A DNA stretch of 64,000 nt from Prorocentrum cordatum (GCA_963575745.1 CAUYUJ010006557.1:239001-303000); one strand, 5' to 3'. Counted from the first letter of the stretch, positions 41,260 through 49,879 are shown. Made by a program: numbers and translations. Notes: generated by a model from the sequence alone, not told the origin.

Positions 41260-41559
41260 TTCGGTCGGGCATGTCCTCCTACAGGCAGATTCCGGAGGGA
41301 AAACAAACAAAAAAACAGATTCCAAAAATAATAAACAAAAGCCGAAAACAGTCGAAACGTCGTCCCCTGACGCTTCATGGCCTATTTTCGAATACTTCTC
41401 CTGTAGAGGGATGCGCCCGACTTGTACTCAAAAAGAATAGAAGTATCCCAAACAGATTCAACAATATTACTATATTAAAAAATAATCGAAACATCGTCCC
41501 CCGACGATTTGTGGCCTGTTGTCGACTCTTCCTCCTGTGGAGGGGCGCGCCCGACTTCT
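41260..41559 (+). mobile_element. Two family 1 elements in tandem sharing one target duplication
   Basis: The first unit (41260-41422) has both termini (TTCGGTCGGGCATGTCCTCC; GTAGAGGGATGCGCCCGAC). The second (41423-41559) lacks a left terminus but has AAACATCGTCCCCCGACG and a right end TGTGGAGGGGCGCGCCCGAC. Flanking words GGCCCAGG (41252-41259) and GGCCCCGG (41560-41567) match at 7 of 8 positions around the pair, not around each unit. The pair therefore seems to have arisen from one insertion followed by partial duplication. Confidence 0.75.
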
Positions 41560-41650
41560 GGCCCCGGAGCGGCGTGTGCGCCCTCCCGACGTGGCCAGTG
41601 GGGGGGTCGCACTGCGTCTACCCTTGCGGGGCAGATAGAAGGGGGGGACT

Positions 41651-42068
41651 GGCGATGCTCTGGTGACGTCGGCGAGGCGTCGGCGACGTGGGCGTGGAGG
41701 AAGTCGGGCTCCTGCACCGAGAGGCGTCGCCGACGCATCGGCGCGATCCTTCGGCCCCATCTGCTCGGACCCCATCTGGGAGGCCCAGAAACACACCCGG
41801 CGAATTCCGCCCAACCACCGGGTCATCCGCCCTCTCGCTCGCTGCCTCCGCCGCCTCCGCCGCCTCCTTGAGGGGCAACGATAGGGGGGATGGGCATAGG
41901 GGGGGGATGCATCGACCTGGAATCGGCGATACATCGCCGACAGATCGGCGAAAGGCCTCCAATCGTGAACCCGCACCCTCCTGGGCAGGTCGGGGCTATC
42001 GGGCCCCTATCGACGATCAATGGGCGATTCGGGGTCGATGCATCCCCCCCTACGCCGCCTCCTGTCGT
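41651..42068. repeat. Partial family 2 element and family 9 hairpin around a short exon
   Basis: 41651-41785 is a shortened family 2 copy. 41867-42068 is the family 9 hairpin (GATGCATCGACCTGGAATCG left, GATTCGGGGTCGATGCATCC right), with GCCGCCTCC-rich words at both margins. Between them, minus-strand 41830-41866 reads EAAEAASERADDP after CCTCAAG. It is probably a small exon continuing the peptide of the exon at 42070-42239. Confidence 0.55.
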
Positions 42069-42069
42069 T

Positions 42070-42239
42070 GCCTCCGCCGCCTCCTGCGTCAGGCCGCCCT
42101 CCGCGGCGCCTTGCCGCGGGCCCTCCTGGCACTGCCGCCGCCGGGGCCGCAGGCGCGGGCTGTAGCGCTGCAGCGTGCCGAGGCGCGTGAAGCCCGTCGG
42201 GGTGCTGCCCGGGAACAGAACAGGGCGCGTGAGCATGGA
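42070..42239 (-). CDS. Exon encoding a basic tail segment
   Basis: After CAGACCTCCGACAG the frame reads SMLTRPVLFPGSTPTGFTRL, then GTLQRYSPRLRPRRRQCQEG and GGLTQEAAEA, where the GCCGCCTCC-rich edge of a family 9 hairpin begins. The Arg-rich stretch followed by Ala/Glu helix fits a cytoplasmic tail after membrane segments. The neighbouring exon on the minus strand (42890-42996) is hydrophobic. The name of the protein is unknown. Confidence 0.55.
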
Positions 42240-42255
42240 CTGTCGGAGGTCTGGG

Positions 42256-42740
42256 TTTAAGTCGGGCTTGCCCCTCTTCAAAAAGAATATCGAAAAATAA
42301 TCCAAACATAGTTTTGTGACGATGCTTTAACTATGTTTGACCATCTGGAGTATATAGGGAGTCAGAGGTCTGGGTGTAAGTCGGACTTGTCTCGGACTGG
42401 GCGAAAGGGGGGGATAGCAAAGGGGGGTTTGATAATCAGCTCACGTAGATGATTTTCCCGGCGCCTCCCAGCGCCGGAGGCGGCCATGCATCGAGGAATG
42501 GGCCCCTCGGTGGGGCCGAATCCAGCTACATGCAGCAAATTTCGTAAGACCCCCTTTCCGTATCCCCCCCTTTCGTCCGGCCCGATTGTCCCTCTACAGG
42601 AAGAATATCGAAAAATAATCCCAAAAGAGTCTGGGCACGAACTTGTTTGACTATGTTTGACCATTTGGGGGTATAGTTGTTGACTATTGTTTGAATTGTT
42701 TCCTCCAAAATCCGCCTATAGGAGGACACGCCCAACCCTA
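42256..42740. mobile_element. Two family 1-like elements in opposite orientation
   Basis: 42256-42358 begins AAGTCGGGCTTGCCCCTCTT and is short and decayed. 42579-42740 is reversed, with GCCCGATTGTCCCTCTACAG on the left and CAAAATCCGCCTATAGGAGG on the right. Both carry AATATCGAAAAATAATCC and GACTATGTTTGACCAT-like words, so they are close relatives facing opposite ways within one intron. Confidence 0.7.
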
Positions 42741-42745
42741 AATCT

Positions 42746-42889
42746 GGGTGGACCTCTCGGATCGGCGCCTGGGGCCACCCCCGCGGCGCCTCTGGCGCCA
42801 TCCCTGGCGCGCTCCGCGCGCCAGGGCAGGGGGCCCAGCGCCGATCCGAGAAGTCCGCGCGGCCCTCCAGAAGTTCATGCTGCTGCCAT
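42746..42889 (-). mobile_element. Family 5 element
   Basis: GGACCTCTCGGATCGGCGCC and GCGCCGATCCGAGAAGTCCG are the inverted inner arms. The outer minus-strand end ATGGCAGCAGCATGAACTTC abuts the preceding exon. The other outer end is truncated against the family 1 element. Confidence 0.7.
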
Positions 42890-42996
42890 CTTTGGTTCCC
42901 GTAGCTGTGGGTCAACAGCTTGTCGATCTTGGGGTGCAGCAGGAACAGGAAGGGGAACATCGACAGGCCGAAGACCGTCCGCGCCCAGAAGAAGTT
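42890..42996 (-). CDS. Exon encoding a hydrophobic membrane segment
   Basis: After GCGTTTCGGAG the frame reads NFFWARTVFGLSMFPFLFLL and then HPKIDKLLTHSYGNQ. The first 20 residues form one hydrophobic, aromatic-rich helix. The exon ends at CCAAAG, where a family 5 element starts. The minus-strand text just upstream (43020-43075) resembles the segment at 43500-43590, with shared GGCCCGCGACCTG and TCCGGCCCCGAGGA words, so the region may contain a duplicated exon or a shared repeat. Likely part of a multi-pass protein. Confidence 0.5.
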
Positions 42997-43069
42997 CTCC
43001 GAAACGCGGCACCTCCAAGCGTCCTCGGGGCCGGATGGGACACAGCAGGTCGCGGGCCCAGAAGAACGA

Positions 43070-43475
43070 CACGCCACAGAAGCACAGAAACTTTCGGAGG
43101 CGCGGATTTCTCAGATCGGCGATGGACCCCCCTCCTTGGCGCGCGGAGCACCCCAGGGGGCGGCGCTGGAGGCGCCACCATGGGGGCACCGCGCCGATCA
43201 AAGAAATTCGCGCGAACCTCCTGGAGCCTGTTTTTCAAGAGCTCTTCTCTCCTTGGATGGGTTCTCCCCAGATCTTTCGATACGCATCCAGCCGCGGCGA
43301 CGAGGGCTCTCCAGGACGAGCAGCGGTGTTCGGATCGGAGCAGGGCGAGTTGAGGCAACGGCAAGTCAAAGTCGGTCCCCGAACCCTCCCGGGGTCCACA
43401 CGCACCTGTTTTCCGAGCTGCGTCCAGCCGTGGCGACGAAGCCCCCCTCCCGAATATTGCCTCAACTCGCCCTTT
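43070..43475. mobile_element. Family 5 element followed by a family 4/8 pair
   Basis: 43070-43245 has arms CTTTCGGAGGCGCGGATTTC and AATTCGCGCGAACCTCC around GGCGGCGCTGGAGGCGCC. 43250-43335 has the family 4 core (CATCCAGCCGCGGCGACGAG). 43340-43475 is family 8, with inverted ends GCGAGTTGAGGCAACGGC and ATTGCCTCAACTCGC. Confidence 0.65.
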
Positions 43476-43499
43476 TCCGAGGTATCGGCATACATTTCC

Positions 43500-43590
43500 T
43501 CCTTTGTATCCTCGGGGCCGGAGGGGAACACCAGGTCGCGGGCCGAGAGCATCAGGAATATGCCACAGCTGCTCGCGAAGCAAACCTGCG
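43500..43590 (-). CDS. Exon candidate, hydrophobic start
   Basis: The minus frame gives SSCGIFLMLSARDLVFPSGP and EDTKEEMYADTS after GGTTTGCTTCGCGAG. A homologous but frameshifted text lies at 43020-43075. Because the shared part might be repeat rather than exon, this is tentative. Confidence 0.3.
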
Positions 43591-43789
43591 GGCAAGACTT
43601 CTCTACAGACCCACCGCGCCTAGGATTGTCGGTCCCCCTTCGAGACGCAGAGGATATGGATAAAATCTGGCCTTCGACTATCAAGGCCCGATCTTCGTCC
43701 ATCCATACCCACGCGTCTCAGATGCCCGGCATCCCCTCCCCAAAAGCCCAAGACGACGTGGACATGCACACAACTCTGGCCCGTACGAC

Positions 43790-43936
43790 CAGGTTGTACA
43801 GCAAGAGCGAACGCATGCGCCCCCCGCGGCTCGCGTCCGTGTCGGCGTCGGCGGCGCCCCCCCGCACCCCGGAGCGCATGCGATACGGCACCGACCTGGG
43901 CAGCAGCACGAAGCAGACGAACCACATGAGCACCTC
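43790..43936 (-). CDS. Exon with membrane segment and Arg/Asp loop
   Basis: Forty-nine codons run EVLMWFVCFVLLPRSVPYRM, then RSGVRGGAADADTDASRGGR and MRSLLLYNL. The acceptor is ACCTCTACCAG. The donor is CTG followed by GTCGTACG (GT at 43789-43788). Both phases are zero. Residues 2-13 are strongly hydrophobic, followed by a basic turn and a Gly/Asp-rich loop, like one helix of a multi-pass membrane protein with an exposed loop. It continues the minus-strand series beginning at the C2 exons. Extending the frame beyond the donor is possible (VVRARVVCMST). No family is assigned. Confidence 0.55.
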
Positions 43937-43969
43937 CTGGTAGAGGTCGCAGAGGATGCATCGGGCGCG

Positions 43970-44117
43970 CCGAGAAGGGGGGGGCCAGGACCCCCGATCT
44001 CCTCGGGCGGGTGGCATTGGGGGGTGACCTTCGTGGGGGGTGAAGATCTATGTGTGTGTTGTGTGGTCGCGTGATTGTTCTCACATCGCCGGAGCAGTCC
44101 CTCTGCCCAGCCGCCGA
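43970..44117. other. G-rich intronic sequence
   Basis: Runs of G (43978-43983 and 44020-44040) lie beside GTGTGTTGTG words leading into the GT microsatellite. Nothing else is recognised. Confidence 0.4.
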
Positions 44118-44630
44118 CGCAAAACAAGTGTGTGATTGTGTGTGATTGTGTGTGCGTGTGTGTGTGTGTGTGTGTTAGTGTGTTAGTGTGTTTGTGTTTG
44201 TGTGTGTTTGTGTGATTGTGTTTGTGTGTTTGTGTGTTTGTGGTTTTGTGTGTTTGTGCGTTTATGTGTTTGGGTGTTTGTGTGCTTGTGTGTGTGTGTG
44301 TGTTCGTGTGTGTGTGTGTGTGTTTGTGTTTGTGTGTGTGTTCGTGTGTTCGTGTGTGCGTGTATTCGTGTGTTCGTGTGTTCGTGTGCTCGTGTGTTCG
44401 CTTGTGTTCGTGTGCTCGTGTGTGTTGTGTGTTGTGTGTTGTGTGTGTGTGTGTGTTTGTGTGTGTTGTGTGTGTTGTGTGTGGTGCGTGTTGTGTGTGT
44501 GTGTGTTGTGTGTGTTGTGTGTGGTGTGTGGTGTGTGTTGTGTGTTTTGTGTGTTTGTATGTTTGTGTGTTTGTGGTTTTGTGTGTTTGTGTGTTTGTTT
44601 GTGTTTTGTTTGTTTTGTGTGTGTTTTTGT
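44118..44630 (+). repeat. GT-rich microsatellite with TTCGTG variants
   Basis: GTGTGTGTTTGTGTG, TTCGTGTG and GTGTTGTGTG words cover about 510 bases. A related array of opposite complementarity (CA-rich) is at 55575-55880. Frames of Val/Cys/Phe or Thr/His are artefacts. Confidence 0.95.
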
Positions 44631-44639
44631 TGCTCCCAA

Positions 44640-45285
44640 AAAGATGTGGGCTGAAGAGATGGGCCCTGGAGGGGCCCTTTAGGGCCCCTTCTCTCCACCC
44701 CCTCCTTCAAGTCCCCCCCCCCGTTCCCCCTCGATCTGGGCCCACGGGGCCCTGACACCGGGCCCCCCCAGGACCACCAACACCGACTCCGGGGCGACCA
44801 AAAAACTGACCCCGGGGCGAAGAGACCAGAACCTCTGGGGCCGTGAATCGAAAACAAATCACACCGGCGGATGTCAGGAAATGCAATCACAACCCGTATC
44901 ATAAAGGACGCGCGCGAGAAGGATGCAAGGGCCGTTGGAAGGCCATGTCGCAACACTCTGCGACCTGGGCGCGGCCAGCGAGAGCGGCCAAGGATGGGCC
45001 GAAGGGGAAGGATGCAAGGGTACCCTTTGGGAGGGTTGCCCATCCTTGCTATGCGGGCTGACTGTAGGGGGGGTTAGCGCATCGTGGCCCGAAGTATTGT
45101 GCGCGGGCGAGGGACAGGCCCGGGGACGTGCTGCAAGAAGAGGAGGGGCCATGAAGTCTGGGAGGTTTCATGGCCCCGGCCATTGCTCGGGCAGAACATG
45201 GACTGCGGATCCGTGGATCTGGCGCACGGGCGCCCGATCCATGAAGGCACCCCCGAGAAAGGAGGCCAGTACCACCTGATTTGGC
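44640..45285. repeat. Family 3 fragment and family 12 copy 2
   Basis: 44815-44880 (CCTCTGGGGCCGTGAATCG, CACACCGGCGGATGTCAGG) matches 56150-56205. 44921-45065 is family 12 (GATGCAAGGGCCGTTGGAAG ... GATGGGCCGAAGGGGAAGG). 45080-45285 is open on several frames without a clear exon. Confidence 0.55.
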
Positions 45286-45289
45286 GGCG

Positions 45290-45399
45290 TAGCTTGCCGA
45301 CTCCGCATGGAAACCAGGCATGTCGCCACTCCACTCGCCCGAGTCCATGATTTGCGCTTCCTCGACTGCTGACCACACAGCACACCCCAGCCCCCAACA
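45290..45399 (-). CDS. Exon candidate downstream of a family 4 element
   Basis: After CCTTTTGGGTTCCTCAG the minus frame reads CWGLGCAVWSAVEEAQIMDS and GEWSGDMPGFHAESASY. The 3' splice text resembles that at the end of other family 4 elements (CCTTTTGxTTxCCCAG), which supports the boundary. The donor is uncertain and no domain is recognised. Confidence 0.4.
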
Positions 45400-45556
45400 C
45401 TGAGGAACCCAAAAGGTCCCGAGTCCGCTACTTCCCGGACCTCTCCCAGGATGCGTTCTGACCAGCATTTCGAGGCGAATCCAATGGTGGCGACGAGGGC
45501 CTCCCAGGCCCCCACTGGCGAAGCCGAGGGAAGGGTAGCGGTACCTCTTCTAGGGC
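45400..45556 (-). mobile_element. Family 4 element
   Basis: Both ends carry GGTxCC words (AAAAGGTCCCGAG and GTAGCGGTACC). The core is ATTTCGAGGCGAATCCAATG followed by GTGGCGACGAGGGCCTCCCA. The minus-strand right end supplies a pyrimidine tract and CAG. Confidence 0.75.
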
Positions 45557-45838
45557 AGGTGTCTCCGATTATCTTCGCGCTTTCGCGCCGCCCCCCTCCC
45601 CCCGGAACAAGATGAGGGACTCGCGCCTCGCTCTGAAGTCGGCCAGACAGCGAAGCGCGACTCACTTCGCACCTCCGTGGTGGTCCTGGCTTCTCCTCCT
45701 CTGACCCCCCCTGGACGCCCCCGAGATGGAGAAGGCGCCCACGCCGCTGCCAGGCGCGCCGCAGGAGGCGCAGGTGCCGGTGCGGACGCAGGAGTCCGCC
45801 ACCATGGCCCGAGGCACGAGCTTCAGCGCTGGAAGAAC

Positions 45839-45840
45839 AC

Positions 45841-45914
<74 letters not shown>

Positions 45915-46305
45915 GCATCATCATCATCATCATCATCTCATCATAGTCATCTTCATCTTCATCATCATCATCATCATCATCATCATCGTCATCATCGTCA
46001 ACACCATCACCATCACCATCACCGTCACCATCAACAGCATCACCATGACCATGACCATCATCATCATCAGCATCATCATCAGCATCATTACCACCACCAC
46101 CACCACCATCATCATCATCACCATCATCCTCATCCTCATCCTCATCCTCATCCTCATCCTCATCCTCATCCTCATCCTCATCCTCATCCTCATCCTCATC
46201 AGCATCAGCATCAGCAACATCCTCATCCTCATAATCATCCTCGTCCTCATCAGCATCAACATCAGCATCAGCATCAGCATCAGCATCAGCATCAGCATCA
46301 GCATC
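45839..46305 (+). repeat. ATC / CTCATC / CATCAG microsatellite
   Basis: ATCATC to 45935, mixed ATCACC/ACCACC to 46120, CTCATC to 46200, then ATCAGC words. The frames of poly-Ser, poly-His or poly-Asp are simple-repeat artefacts. Confidence 0.95.
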
Positions 46306-46309
46306 GAAT

Positions 46310-46700
46310 GTCCTGAGGTGCCATTTGTTCTCCGCCCTCAGTCTTAAGGCTTCTTTCAAAGCAAAACGCGCCTCCATGTGGCTCCCGAGAGGAGATCGTC
46401 CGAAAGGCCTCTGACCTTTAACCCAGGCGCGGAGGTTGGATGGGCCGAAGCTGGAGGAGGCCCCGGGGTTCTGAGCTGGATGGGCCTCGAGAACATCGGT
46501 CAGGAGGGTGACATGAAACCCGAAACCAACTCCGCTCAAAATCGGTCCCAAGTCCCTCCTGGGGTCCACCTGGTGCAATTTTTGCCCGGGACCTGCTTCC
46601 CAGAGCCCCTGGGCCCGAAACGGCCCCGCAGGCCGGAAAAAGCCGAAACACCCCCGGACCCAGAAAGTTGCACCTCGCCCCTCCTTCCCGCCTGCCAGAA
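46310..46700. other. No gene recognised
   Basis: This stretch lies between the microsatellite and the exon at 46702. It contains no shared repeat that I can identify and no convincing coding run. Confidence 0.35.
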
Positions 46701-46701
46701 C

Positions 46702-46801
46702 CCATGCTGGGCCTCCTCAGCCCCGCAGCAGGCTCGAACCAGGCGAAGAGGCGGGATGAGCCGCGGGCCACTGGATAGTAGGCCAGGAAGCCGTACAGCA
46801 C
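46702..46801 (-). CDS. Exon continuing a membrane protein
   Basis: After GGTTTCCCCAG the frame reads VLYGFLAYYPVARGSSRLFA and WFEPAAGLRRPSM, then a possible donor (ATGG/GTTCTGG). It joins the exon at 46975-47154 exactly in frame: ...DGCGR + VLYGFL. The start is aromatic and hydrophobic, then polar and basic. The end is less certain than the start. Confidence 0.6.
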
Positions 46802-46974
46802 CTGGGGAAACCAAAAGGTATCGATACCGCTACTCCCCGGACCTCTCCCGGGGTACGTTCTGACCAGAATTTCGAAACGAATACAACAATAGCGACGAGG
46901 GCCTCCCAGGAGGCCCAAAAAGGGGAAAGCGGGCGAAAGGTAGAGGTATGGGTACCTTTTTGTCCTGTGAGCAC
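46802..46974 (-). mobile_element. Family 4 introner whose duplication supplies the GT donor
   Basis: On the minus strand it starts GTGCTCACAGGACAAAAAGG and ends TACCTTTTGGTTTCCCCAG. The palindromic termini (GGTATCGATACC; GGTACCCATACC) and the core ATTTCGAAACGAATACAACA mark family 4. The word GTGCT is present at the donor and again at the first exonic bases after the element. The duplication therefore provides GT at 46974-46973 and the element provides AG. Removing it restores CGG-GAGG-GTGCTG in frame. Confidence 0.8.
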
Positions 46975-47154
46975 CCTCCCGCAGCCGTCCGAGAGCACAG
47001 CCGTGCCCTTGAACGCCAGCAGGAAGTGGACCATCTGGTGCTCGTCAGCCGGCCAAGGAACGCACAGGCACAGCAGCAGCACGGTGTAGAAGGCGGCGCG
47101 CACGGCCACGAACGGGCTCAGCGACACGAGCAGGAGCAGGATGTCCATGGGCTC
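46975..47154 (-). CDS. Exon with two hydrophobic membrane segments
   Basis: Sixty codons read EPMDILLLLVSLSPFVAVRA, then AFYTVLLLCLCVPWPADEHQ, then MVHFLLAFKGTAVLSDGCGR. Residues 4-18 and 21-32 are strongly hydrophobic, separated by a short charged turn, like a helical hairpin, and a third moderately hydrophobic stretch follows. The acceptor is CGAGTCCTCGAG and the donor GTGCTC. Both phases are zero. Downstream of the C2 exons on the same strand, it fits a membrane-anchored C2 protein, though a separate gene cannot be excluded. Confidence 0.65.
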
Positions 47155-47159
47155 CTCGA

Positions 47160-47500
47160 GGACTCGGAAGCAAGAGCCCGTTTCGTGACTCGCGATTGCG
47201 CCCGTGACCAGCCCTGCGATCCCCCCCCCTCCCTCTCTCCCCTCCCTGGTCACTTCACGATTCGCATCGGCGCCGTCTGGGAATGGGCCATTCTCGAGCA
47301 CTCCCAGACGGCGCCGGAACGAATCGTGACGTGACCGGCCCCGTCCCAGCCCCCCACCGCCCTGGTCACGCCCGGTATCGCCTGGGTATAACAAAAACGT
47401 TATCCTAGAGAGTTTGGAGCAACTGCTGAAAGGTACTCGATGGTCTTCGTGAGAACGAGTTAGTGGCTATTGAGTCCGACTGATGGGCCATTGGGCCAGA
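47160..47500. repeat. Strong inverted repeat in the intron
   Basis: Arms at about 47248-47282 (GGTCACTTCACGATTCG, GGCGCCGTCTGGGA) and 47312-47337 (TCCCAGACGGCGCC, CGAATCGTGACGTGACC) form a ~35-bp near-perfect stem around 47283-47311. No second copy is seen in the window. It resembles the inverted-repeat elements that make other introns here. Confidence 0.65.
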
Positions 47501-48080
47501 TCAGCCCACCATGATTAAGCCAGATTGCAACAAAGTGAACGGGAATAAGCGCAATTGTCGTATTTGGCTGGTTGTTCCGGACGCGGATCGACCAGCGCTG
47601 ATGTTGAAGGTAACCTTCCAGGAATGACATCTTGAGGAGGGCACCCGTAGTACCCCTGGAAGGAAGAACAACAAACGCTTGATCGTTGATGCTTCTGGGC
47701 TTGAGGGCCTCCTCTGGAAGCCTCTGGACTCAAGAGGCCTCTTGAGACCTCTGGAGGCCTCCGTCGATGTGCACTGGCCGGGGACATGGTTGATTATGAT
47801 ATGTGCTATGTCCTGCTTGTGCTCACGATGTTACTGGATCGCACACGTACTCTTCACCGTTGACAACTCAGTAGCATTTGAACTCGCGCATGTAGCATTC
47901 ACCTTCGCCTTCGAACAACGTGTACCCACGATCTCATACCGCACTATGGTGCAACCTCCCCATGCGAACTTGGTGCCCGCCCTAATTACGTGAACACTCC
48001 GTATGCGTAATCCGCCACCGTGCCTGCACGAAATATACGTGTTAGAATGCTTGCTGCCGTCTTGGAGGTCTTTTGATGCT
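47500..48080. other. No gene recognised; less GC-rich than the surroundings
   Basis: GAGGCCTCTxGxGACCTC words at 47735-47760 form a small local repeat. Otherwise it has no identified content. Confidence 0.35.
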
Positions 48081-48088
48081 GTTTAGGG

Positions 48089-48245
48089 TTAGGTCGGGCG
48101 TCCCTCTACAGGCGGATTTTGGACGCCAAATACAAAATTGTAAGAAATACGCCCAACATCTTCAAACATGGTAAAAAAAATCGTCCCCAAACTATTTTGT
48201 GACTACTTTTGAATATTCCCCCTGTGGAAGGACAGGCCGACTTAA
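48089..48245 (+). mobile_element. Family 1 element with target duplication
   Basis: The left end is TTAGGTCGGGCGTCCCTCTA and the right end GGAAGGACAGGCCGACTTAA. Flanks GTTTAGGG (48081-48088) and GTCTAGGG (48246-48253) match at 7 of 8 positions. The interior has the family word AATCGTCCCCAAACTA. Confidence 0.85.
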
Positions 48246-48349
48246 GTCTAGGGCCGCCCCCCAATCCCCCCCCCTGGCATGCGCGTGCGTCGAAAATCGC
48301 CAACTCTGAAATTGCGTTCCGGCGCTCGTTCCATCATCCAAAATGCCAA

Positions 48350-48860
48350 GATGGCCTCCAGGACGGCTTCTCAAACAGCCAAGACGATACCAACACGGCT
48401 CCGGTTTGCGCAAGACGACTCAAGAGGCTCTGAAGACGGACCCAAGACGGCCCGAGAGGCCCACAAGACAACCCAAGAGGGCTCCAAGATGTCCTCCAAG
48501 AGAGACCGAGAAAGCAAACCACATGGAGTTGCTTCTAGGTTTCCGAAGGATGTTGAGGTTCTTGTCTGCTTGGGCTTTCGACCGCCCAAGACGGCCCAGG
48601 AGGCCTCCAGGATAGCTCCATGACAGCCTGTGAGGGCCCCAAGTCGGCCCAAGAGGACGCCAAGATGGCCGAAGAAGCTTCCAAGACGGCCCCAAGACGG
48701 CTCCAAGCGGGCACCAAGACGGCCCAGAGAGGCCCCCAAGACGGCCTCCGAAGGCGTCAGACGGGCCAATCGCCTCCCTAAGAGGTCCCAAGAGGCCCCA
48801 GGAGGTCCACAAGAGGCCCCCAAGAGGCCCTCCAGGAAGCTCTCAGGAGGCCACACGAGG
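48350..48860 (+). repeat. CAAGAGGCC-type array with spacer
   Basis: CAAGATGGCC, CAAGACGACTC and CAAGAGGCC words appear, with the class spacer at 48512-48590 (AACCACATGGAGTTGC, GGTTTCCGAAGGATG, GGGCTTTCGACC). It lies inside the long intron region of the minus-strand gene. Confidence 0.85.
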
Positions 48861-48879
48861 GTCCCAAGAAGCTTCTCCT

Positions 48880-49477
48880 CCTCGTTCCCATTTTCCTTCT
48901 CTCCTCCTCCTCCTCCTCCTCCTCCTCCTCCCTCCACTTCCTCCTCCTCCTCTTCCTCCTCCTCCCCCCTACCGCGCGGACGAAGACGATGTCGGGATCA
49001 CGACCTCCCCAATTCGGACCATTCGCTGAACTGCCGCGGGGTGTGAACTCGACCTCCTTCCTACCGCGCGGACGAAGACGAGATCGAATTCACGACCCGT
49101 CATACCACTCGTCGAAATTGCGCAGTTCCTGCACTCAGTCGCCTTACTGCAGCGCTGTTGCACAGACGCGGTGGCGGGGTTTGCCGGAGGCAGCTGGATA
49201 TTTTCCCGAGGAGGTCAGGCAAAGAGGAGAAGGAAGGAGGGAGCTGCAGAAGAGGTTATGGATGGATGGAGTGAACAAGGGAAGGACGGGGCGAGGGAGG
49301 GAGGAGAGATGAGGGAGGGAGGGCGGAGGGAGGGAGGGAGGAGGAATGAGGAATGAGCGAGGAGGATGAGGAGGGAGCAGTGAGAGCGCACTAGAAGGGG
49401 ACGAAGGACGGGGGAGGAAGGGGGGACGAGTGAGGAGGACGAAGAGGGAGCCTTGCCGGCCCGCTCGTGCTGCCTAC
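48880..49477. repeat. TCC and GGA tracts with an inverted short repeat
   Basis: TCCTCCTCC at 48895-48970 and GGAGGGAGGG at 49290-49340. Between them, CTACCGCGCGGACGAAGACG occurs twice (48968 and 49062), a direct 20-base repeat about 94 bases apart. A GCGGTGGCGGGGTTTGCC motif at 49166 matches the array terminator at 3338. Confidence 0.6.
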
Positions 49478-49678
49478 CAGACCGCCCCTCGGCGCTGCTG
49501 CCCCCTTCTGGGCATTCGGCCGCCCGATCCTTGAGGTACATCTGGAACACGGTCTTGTCGCACGGCCAGTAGTGGTAGAGGAAGAAGGCGCGGAAGCGGG
49601 CAGCGGCCCGCCACAAGCGACAAGAGGCCCGGCGGGCCAGCCCCGTGGGCCCCTGGCCCGGGTCGCGGTCGTGGGGCT
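49478..49678 (-). CDS. Exon following the C2 domain, aromatic hydrophobic segment
   Basis: Beginning after CTTTCTTCCTCCAG, the frame (joined with one base of the previous exon) gives KPHDRDPGQGPTGLARRASC, then RLWRAAARFRAFFLYHYWPC and DKTVFQMYLKDRAAECPE, with a possible donor GGTCTG/GTAGGC at 49477. Basic residues precede an aromatic stretch, typical of a membrane-proximal linker. The join across the family 5 element is in frame and restores AAGCCCCACGACC. The end is uncertain. Confidence 0.6.
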
Positions 49679-49873
49679 CTGGAGGAAGAAAGGACGGCAC
49701 AAACAGAAACTTCCGGAGCTCTGGGCGGAGTTCTTGGATCTGCGCGGGACCCCCTCTCTGGCGCGCGGGCAGGGGCGGCGCCAGAGGCGCCGCCAAGGGG
49801 GCCTAGCGCCGACCCAATACATCCGCGCGGACCGTCGAACATCCAATTATGCCTATGCCGTCGTTCCTTCTTC
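49679..49873 (-). mobile_element. Family 5 introner splitting the exon after the C2 domain
   Basis: The minus-strand termini are GAAGAAGGAACGACGGCAT and TGCCGTCCTTTCTTCCTCCAG-like, near inverted. The inner core is GGACCGTCG / CGGAGCTCTGGGCGG around GGCGGCGCCAGAGGCGCC. The word AGCCCC lies at both edges (49874-49879 and 49673-49678). Removing the element and one copy gives TACAAGCCCCACGACC, an uninterrupted frame. No GT donor is available at the edge, so splicing would need a non-canonical donor. Confidence 0.8.
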
Positions 49874-49879
49874 GGGGCT

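Noticed and set aside
42687-43943. A 418-codon plus-strand frame
   Set aside because: It runs through three inverted-repeat elements and opposes several phase-matched minus-strand exons.
44183-45043. Cys/Val or Thr/His frames over the GT microsatellite
   Set aside because: Dinucleotide repeat translation, no other support.
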